A DNA stretch of 7,687 nt, taken from the NCBI GenBank assembly GCA_026418875.1, contig JAOAAM010000500.1:1-7687 (forward strand). Direction: 5' to 3'. Of the stretch, positions 3,877 through 7,687 are shown piece after piece (position 1 is the stretch's first letter; every line of letters begins with the position of its first letter). Both the position numbers and the translations under genes were made by a program. The DNA comes from Gemmataceae bacterium (GTDB lineage Bacteria > Planctomycetota > Planctomycetia > Gemmatales > Gemmataceae). Below the pieces are notes generated by a model that worked only from the letters and a program-made list of their open reading frames with translations, did not search any database and was not told the origin of the DNA.

Positions 3877-6534
3877 ATGCGATCGCGAACTCTTTTGGCG
3901 TCCGGCTGGCTGCTGCTGGGCACGCTGGGCTTGTTTGGCTTGGGGCTCGTGGCCCAGTCGCCCCGCGAACCAGCCGCCGCTCCGGCACCCAACGCCCTAC
4001 TCGACCGGGTGCTGCCCGGCTTGCGCCGTGATGGCACTGTACAATTGCCCAACCAATGGTCCCTGCGGCCCGCCGGGCGACATCTCGAAGTCGGCGACTT
4101 CCCGATCAACATGGCCTTGCACCCCACGGGCGAATACGTCGCCGTGTTGTGCGCCGGCTTCCGCGATCACGAAGTAGTGATCGTCGACTTGAACCCACAA
4201 CGCTCTCGGGTCGTCAGTCGGGCCACGATCGATCAGGCTTTCTACGGTCTCACCTTCTCGCCGGATGGCTCCAAGCTGTACGCCAGCGGCGGCGAATTTG
4301 AACGGATCGAAGTTTTCGACTTCCAACGTGGCTACCTGCGGAAGGAGTCGGCTCTCACGGTCAGCGCCGGACGGCTCCAAGCGACCACCGTGGTAGGGGG
4401 GCTGGCATTCGACTCCACAGGGCGCGACCTCTTGGTCGCTTCTCCTTGGGCCGACGCTTTCATCCGCGTGCCCTTGGTGAACCCCGAGAATCTCAAGGTC
4501 ATCCTCCTCAGCCCGGATGTCGTCCGCAAAGCCGCCGCCGCGGGGGAACCCCCCAGCCCGCCGGACAATCGCAAGGAACCCAACGCCCAAGTTGCGGAAC
4601 AGGGTGAACCGGCGAAGTATAAACCCACGGTCTTCCCGTACACCTGCTTGGCCCACCCGGATGGAAAGCGGGCTTTCGTCTCGCTTTGGGCCAAAGCTGC
4701 GGTCGCGGTGATCGACCTCGAAACCAACACCCTCGCCGCGATCTGGAGCACCGCCGAACATCCCACCGAGATGTTGTTATCTCCAAAAGGTGACGTGCTT
4801 TATGTTGCTTGCGCCAATTCCACCAAGGTCAGCGTGATCGACACGACCACCGGCAAGGGACTGCAAACAATCCACTGCGCGTTGTATCCCACGGCCGGTG
4901 TGGGCAACACGCCCAATGCCCTGGCCATGACGCCCGATGGCGAGGTGCTGTTCGTCGCCAACGCGGATAATAACAACATCGCCGTCTTCAATATCTCCGA
5001 TCCGAAAACGGCACGACCGATGGGCTTCATCCCAACGGGGTGGTATCCGACCTCGGTTCGCTACAACGCCAAGGACCGGAATATCTACGTCGCCAACGGC
5101 AAAGGGATGAGTTCGAAATCCAATCGCAGCGGGCCGAATCCCTTGTTACCTCGGGCTCGCAACCTCGGCGAATACATTGGCATGTTGTTCACGGGCACGC
5201 TGAGTGCGATCAAGATACCCACACCGGATGAAATGGCCCGTTACACCAAGCAGGCTTATGCTTGCAGCCCGCTCCGCGACAAGAATGAGGTCCGTGCCGA
5301 TCAAGTGGAGCCAGACAATCCGATTCCGCGTAAGCTCGGTGATCCCAGCCCCATCAAGTATGTCATTTATATCATCAAGGAAAATCGCACCTACGATCAA
5401 ATCCTGGGTGATATGAAAGAAGGGAATGGCGAGCCGGAGTTGTGCTTGTTCCCCGAACCGATCACCCCCAACCATCACAAGCTAGCCCGAGAGTTTGTAC
5501 TGTTGGATAATTTCTACGTGGATGGCGAAGTCTCTGCCGACGGACACGAATGGAGCATGGGGGCCTACGCCACGGACTTCGTGGAGAAGATCTGGCCTCT
5601 GAGCTATCGTGGCGGCAAAGTTTATGGTTATCCGGCTGAAGGAAACTATGATGAAGCCGCTCGTTCCAGCGGTGGTTATCTTTGGAACAAGTGCATCGAG
5701 GCTGGCGTGAGCTACCGCTCCTACGGTGAGTGGGTCGATAACGGGAAGATGCGTCCGGACGGAACGTTCGAGGACGGCAAACCAGCCGCGCCGGAACTTG
5801 CCGGGCTGTTCGATCCTCAGTTCCGTGGTTACGACCTCGACTACCCGGATGTGAAGCGGGCCGAGCGATTCATCTCGGAGTTAAAACGGTTCGAGGCCGA
5901 AGGTGACATGCCGCGCATGCAAGTGATCCGCTTGCCGAACGATCACACTGCCGGTTCACGTACCGGAAAACCCACCGTCACCGCGATGGTCGCCGACAAC
6001 GACCTCGCATTCGGAATGCTGGTCGAGGCGGTCACCCACAGCAAGTTCTGGCCGCAGACCGCGATCTTCGTCATTGAAGACGATACGCAAAACGGTCCAG
6101 ACCACGTGGACGCTCATCGCTCGCCGGCTTACGTCATCTCGCCTTACACCAAGCGACGCTTCGTGGACTCAACCCTGTATTCGACCACCAGCATGCTGCG
6201 GACGATGGAATTGATCCTTGGCCTCAAGCCGATGAGCCAATTCGATGCCGCGGCTCGGCCGATGTACGACTGCTTCACCTCCAAGCCAGACCTCACCCCG
6301 TACAAACATGAAGTGCCCAAGGCGGACCTGAACGAGAAAAACCCGCCCGGGATGTTCGGCGCGGCCTGGCTGGAGAAGCAGAATCTCGACAAGGAGGACG
6401 CCGTCGACGACATCCTCTTCAGCGAGATCATCTGGAAAGCCGTCCGTGGCCGAGACAGCGAGATGCCGCCACCGGTTCGGGCGGCATTCTTCGTCCCGAT
6501 CAAGGCGGGAAACCATCACGACGACGATGATTGA
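3877..6534 (+). CDS. Exported YncE-like beta-propeller / phosphoesterase fusion
   Basis: This 885-residue protein matches the family described as bifunctional YncE/alkaline phosphatase-family proteins. Residues 1-26 (MRSR, then a Leu/Gly-rich core ending LVA) look like a Sec signal. Residues about 70-450 form a YVTN/YncE-type propeller with repeated blades: ALHPTGEYVAV, TFSPDGSKLYASGG, AHPDGKRAFVSL, SPKGDVLYVACA, TPDGEVLFVANADNNNIAVF and RNIYVANG. A Pro/Ala/Glu-rich insert (216-248) splits two blades. Residues about 493-800 are a phosphoesterase of the acid phosphatase/phospholipase C type. Its motifs are IKENRTYDQILGD (500-512), GEVSADGHEWS (550-560), RLPNDHTAG (685-693) and IEDDTQNGPDHVDAHRSPAYVISPY (733-757). 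Likely metal or catalytic residues are Glu502, Asn503, Asp689, His690, Asp735, Asp736 and His743. The substrate is unknown; phosphomonoesters or phospholipids are plausible. The C-terminus ends in HHDDDD. The gene faces away from the PhoX-family gene and appears to be monocistronic. Confidence 0.93.
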   Translation: MRSRTLLASGWLLLGTLGLFGLGLVAQSPREPAAAPAPNALLDRVLPGLRRDGTVQLPNQWSLRPAGRHLEVGDFPINMALHPTGEYVAVLCAGFRDHEVVIVDLNPQRSRVVSRATIDQAFYGLTFSPDGSKLYASGGEFERIEVFDFQRGYLRKESALTVSAGRLQATTVVGGLAFDSTGRDLLVASPWADAFIRVPLVNPENLKVILLSPDVVRKAAAAGEPPSPPDNRKEPNAQVAEQGEPAKYKPTVFPYTCLAHPDGKRAFVSLWAKAAVAVIDLETNTLAAIWSTAEHPTEMLLSPKGDVLYVACANSTKVSVIDTTTGKGLQTIHCALYPTAGVGNTPNALAMTPDGEVLFVANADNNNIAVFNISDPKTARPMGFIPTGWYPTSVRYNAKDRNIYVANGKGMSSKSNRSGPNPLLPRARNLGEYIGMLFTGTLSAIKIPTPDEMARYTKQAYACSPLRDKNEVRADQVEPDNPIPRKLGDPSPIKYVIYIIKENRTYDQILGDMKEGNGEPELCLFPEPITPNHHKLAREFVLLDNFYVDGEVSADGHEWSMGAYATDFVEKIWPLSYRGGKVYGYPAEGNYDEAARSSGGYLWNKCIEAGVSYRSYGEWVDNGKMRPDGTFEDGKPAAPELAGLFDPQFRGYDLDYPDVKRAERFISELKRFEAEGDMPRMQVIRLPNDHTAGSRTGKPTVTAMVADNDLAFGMLVEAVTHSKFWPQTAIFVIEDDTQNGPDHVDAHRSPAYVISPYTKRRFVDSTLYSTTSMLRTMELILGLKPMSQFDAAARPMYDCFTSKPDLTPYKHEVPKADLNEKNPPGMFGAAWLEKQNLDKEDAVDDILFSEIIWKAVRGRDSEMPPPVRAAFFVPIKAGNHHDDDD

Positions 6535-6601
6535 CCCGTGCGTCGGTCCGTCATCGTCTCCCGGTCAACGTCTCCCGGATTCGCCGCCGTACGCTGGGGA
6601 A

Positions 6602-6623
6602 GCGGCCGAATCGCCTCGGCCGC
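6602..6623 (+). terminator. Possible terminator hairpin after the phosphoesterase gene
   Basis: GCGGCCGA (6602-6609) and TCGGCCGC (6616-6623) form a perfect 8-bp GC-rich stem with a 6-nt loop, 67 nt past the stop codon. There is no T-run on either side, so it is not a classical intrinsic terminator. It may be a 3' stabilising hairpin. Confidence 0.3.
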
Positions 6624-6817
6624 CTCCACAAGGGCATGAAAGCGTCCACCGGCGTGCGGCCCTCTTCCCTCGTCGGCGTGAGTTCCCTCTTTCCCCCGTG
6701 AGCCGACATTTGCCCCGTCTTCCCGCCCCATCCGGCTTGGCACACGATCATACCGCGGGGCCAAACGGGGATCCGGCCGTCGTCAAACCGTCCGTTCTCC
6801 TCTGCCGATTCGCATGT

Positions 6818-6823
6818 TACGAT
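6818..6823 (+). promoter_or_regulatory. Candidate extended -10 box of the kinase gene
   Basis: TGTTACGAT (6815-6823) fits an extended -10 (TGnTACGAT; 4 of 6 in the hexamer plus TG). The -35 position (6795-6800, TTCTCC) is poor. Transcription would start near 6830 and leave a leader of about 55 nt. Confidence 0.3.
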
Positions 6824-6848
6824 GTCGAAGAGAGGATCGATCCCGGGG

Positions 6849-6858
6849 CCAATATTGG
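6849..6858. repeat. 10-bp palindrome CCAATATTGG upstream of the kinase
   Basis: A perfect 10-bp palindrome lies 27 bp before the kinase ATG. It sits inside a larger GGGGC (6844-6848) / GCCCC (6863-6867) inverted repeat. It could be an operator or a leader hairpin; chance occurrence is also plausible. Confidence 0.3.
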
Positions 6859-6885
6859 AATCGCCCCAGATGTTGGTCAATCGTC

Positions 6886-7687
6886 ATGGAAAAGGAGATC
6901 GACCGGCCCATCGACGCCACTATACCAACGATCGCACGGCCGCTGCTGGAGGAGCAAAATGATCGTTGGGAGCGCGGCGAGCGGGCCCTCATCGAAGAGC
7001 TGACTGCAAGCCTGGAGCGGTCCTCGCCGACGGCCAAGGATCGTGATCGTACCCTCATTTTGCTGATCGTCAATGAATGGTTATTGCGTCGCGAGGCCGG
7101 GGAAAAACCGGACATCGTCGAGTATCAAGCGCGCTTCCCGCATTTGGCCGACCAGATCGCGCGACAAGTTCGCCAGCACACCGCCTTCGATCACCTAGAC
7201 TCGGCGGAAGGTGGTGTCGGCGAATCGGGCCCAGCGGGGCATGTCGATGCAACGCTCAGCCTCCCGACACCGAGGATTCCGGGTTATCAGATCATCGACC
7301 GCTTGGGCTTCGGCGGCATGGGCGTTGTTTACCTCGCCGTTCAGGAGTCGCTCAAACGCCGGGTCGCGATCAAATTGCTGCTCTCCGGTCAGACCGCGAG
7401 GCCGGGCCAGATCCAGCGTTTCTTGAACGAGGGTCAGGTACTCGCACGGCTGAACCATCCGAACATCGTACGAGTGCTGGACGTCGGCACCACGCAGGGG
7501 TTGCCGTTTATTGTCATGGAGTACGTTGACGGCCCCAACCTGATGGAACACGCCGGGGGTCGGCCCTTGCCCGTGCCCGAAGCTGTGCGGAGCGTCGAAT
7601 TGCTGGCAAGGGCGGTCGAGTATTGCCACCAGCAAGGGGTGCTGCATCGAGACTTGAAGCCCTCGAACGTCCTGCTCACCCGCGAGG
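6886..7687 (+). CDS. Planctomycete-type Hanks Ser/Thr protein kinase (cut by window end)
   Basis: The first 267 residues are visible. Residues about 30-100 form a helical region seen in front of many planctomycete kinases (RTLILLIVNEWLLRREAGEKPDIVEYQARFPHLADQI). A variable linker runs to about residue 130. The kinase domain starts at IPGYQIIDRL. It has a glycine loop GFGGMGVV (141-148), VAIK with catalytic Lys163, helix-C Glu182 in FLNEGQVLARLNHPNIV, the hinge MEYVDG (211-216), and the catalytic loop HRDLKPSN (254-261) with Asp256. The sequence stops before the DFG motif, so the C-lobe and any sensor domain lie outside. All visible catalytic residues are present, so an active kinase is expected. 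The protein begins cytoplasmic, with no signal peptide. No Shine-Dalgarno precedes the ATG at 6886. An in-frame ATG at 6814 would add 24 Arg-rich residues and also lacks an SD, so I prefer 6886. Confidence 0.93.
   Translation, partial: MEKEIDRPIDATIPTIARPLLEEQNDRWERGERALIEELTASLERSSPTAKDRDRTLILLIVNEWLLRREAGEKPDIVEYQARFPHLADQIARQVRQHTAFDHLDSAEGGVGESGPAGHVDATLSLPTPRIPGYQIIDRLGFGGMGVVYLAVQESLKRRVAIKLLLSGQTARPGQIQRFLNEGQVLARLNHPNIVRVLDVGTTQGLPFIVMEYVDGPNLMEHAGGRPLPVPEAVRSVELLARAVEYCHQQGVLHRDLKPSNVLLTRE

Larger units (their letters stand above)
6535..6885. other. Intergenic spacer before the kinase gene
   Basis: These 351 bp carry no credible gene; open frames here have no start signal or recognisable protein pattern. 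Contents: a 10-bp direct repeat CGTCTCCCGG at 6555-6564 and 6569-6578 (14-bp period), a GC-rich hairpin at 6602-6623, a -10-like box at 6818-6823, and a palindrome at 6849-6858. Confidence 0.6.

Noticed and set aside
6551..6880. Minus-strand 109-codon frame in the spacer before the kinase
   Set aside because: No SD, no recognisable pattern, Arg/Gly-rich composition typical of spurious GC-rich frames.
6446..7003. Plus-strand 185-codon frame spanning the phosphoesterase end and the kinase start
   Set aside because: It overlaps two well-supported genes in another frame and has no protein-like features.

Overview
The window looks like chromosomal DNA of a planctomycete, most likely of the Gemmata group. 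This rests on content, not on a database search. The right end carries a Hanks-type Ser/Thr kinase with the N-terminal helical region typical of planctomycete kinases (RREAGEKPD...YQARFP). The middle carries a YncE-propeller/phosphoesterase fusion that is common in planctomycetes. Genes are GC-rich and widely spaced. No rRNA, tRNA, CRISPR array, insertion sequence or integrase is visible.

Layout: (1) 1-744, minus strand: N-terminal 248 residues of an exported protein with two SPOR-like beta-alpha segments separated by a highly charged helix; the gene runs off the left edge. (2) 745-1009: spacer holding a 13-unit, mostly 8-bp tandem repeat (905-1007) with eight GATC sites and a textbook G-quadruplex motif. 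The repeat ends 2 bp beyond the stop codon of the next gene. (3) 1010-1635, minus strand: a two-gene type II toxin-antitoxin operon, a Phd/YefM-like antitoxin followed by a VapC-like PIN-domain toxin, overlapping by GTGA. (4) 1636-1864: spacer with a strong minus-strand intrinsic terminator (1793-1836) for the next gene, then a candidate -10 box and a perfect 15-bp inverted repeat in front of the antitoxin. (5) 1865-3556, minus strand: a PhoX/DUF839 phosphatase-family protein with a Tat signal that ends in a lipobox. (6) 3557-3876: divergent control region. (7) 3877-6534, plus strand: an 885-residue exported fusion of a YncE-like beta-propeller and an acid-phosphatase/phospholipase-C-type phosphoesterase, ending in HHDDDD. 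(8) 6535-6885: spacer with a GC hairpin, a 10-bp palindrome and a weak promoter candidate. (9) 6886 to the right edge, plus strand: the Ser/Thr kinase, cut inside its catalytic loop.

The most coherent functional unit is the divergent pair in the centre: two predicted cell-envelope phosphatase-type proteins of unrelated fold sharing one 320-bp control region, suggesting a phosphoester-scavenging or envelope phosphatase module. The toxin-antitoxin pair appears to be a separate transcription unit, insulated upstream by the terminator. I see no clearly new defence or mobile system here. The features most worth following are the G4/GATC octamer array, the divergent phosphatase pair, the putative Tat-lipoprotein PhoX and the split SPOR-like protein.
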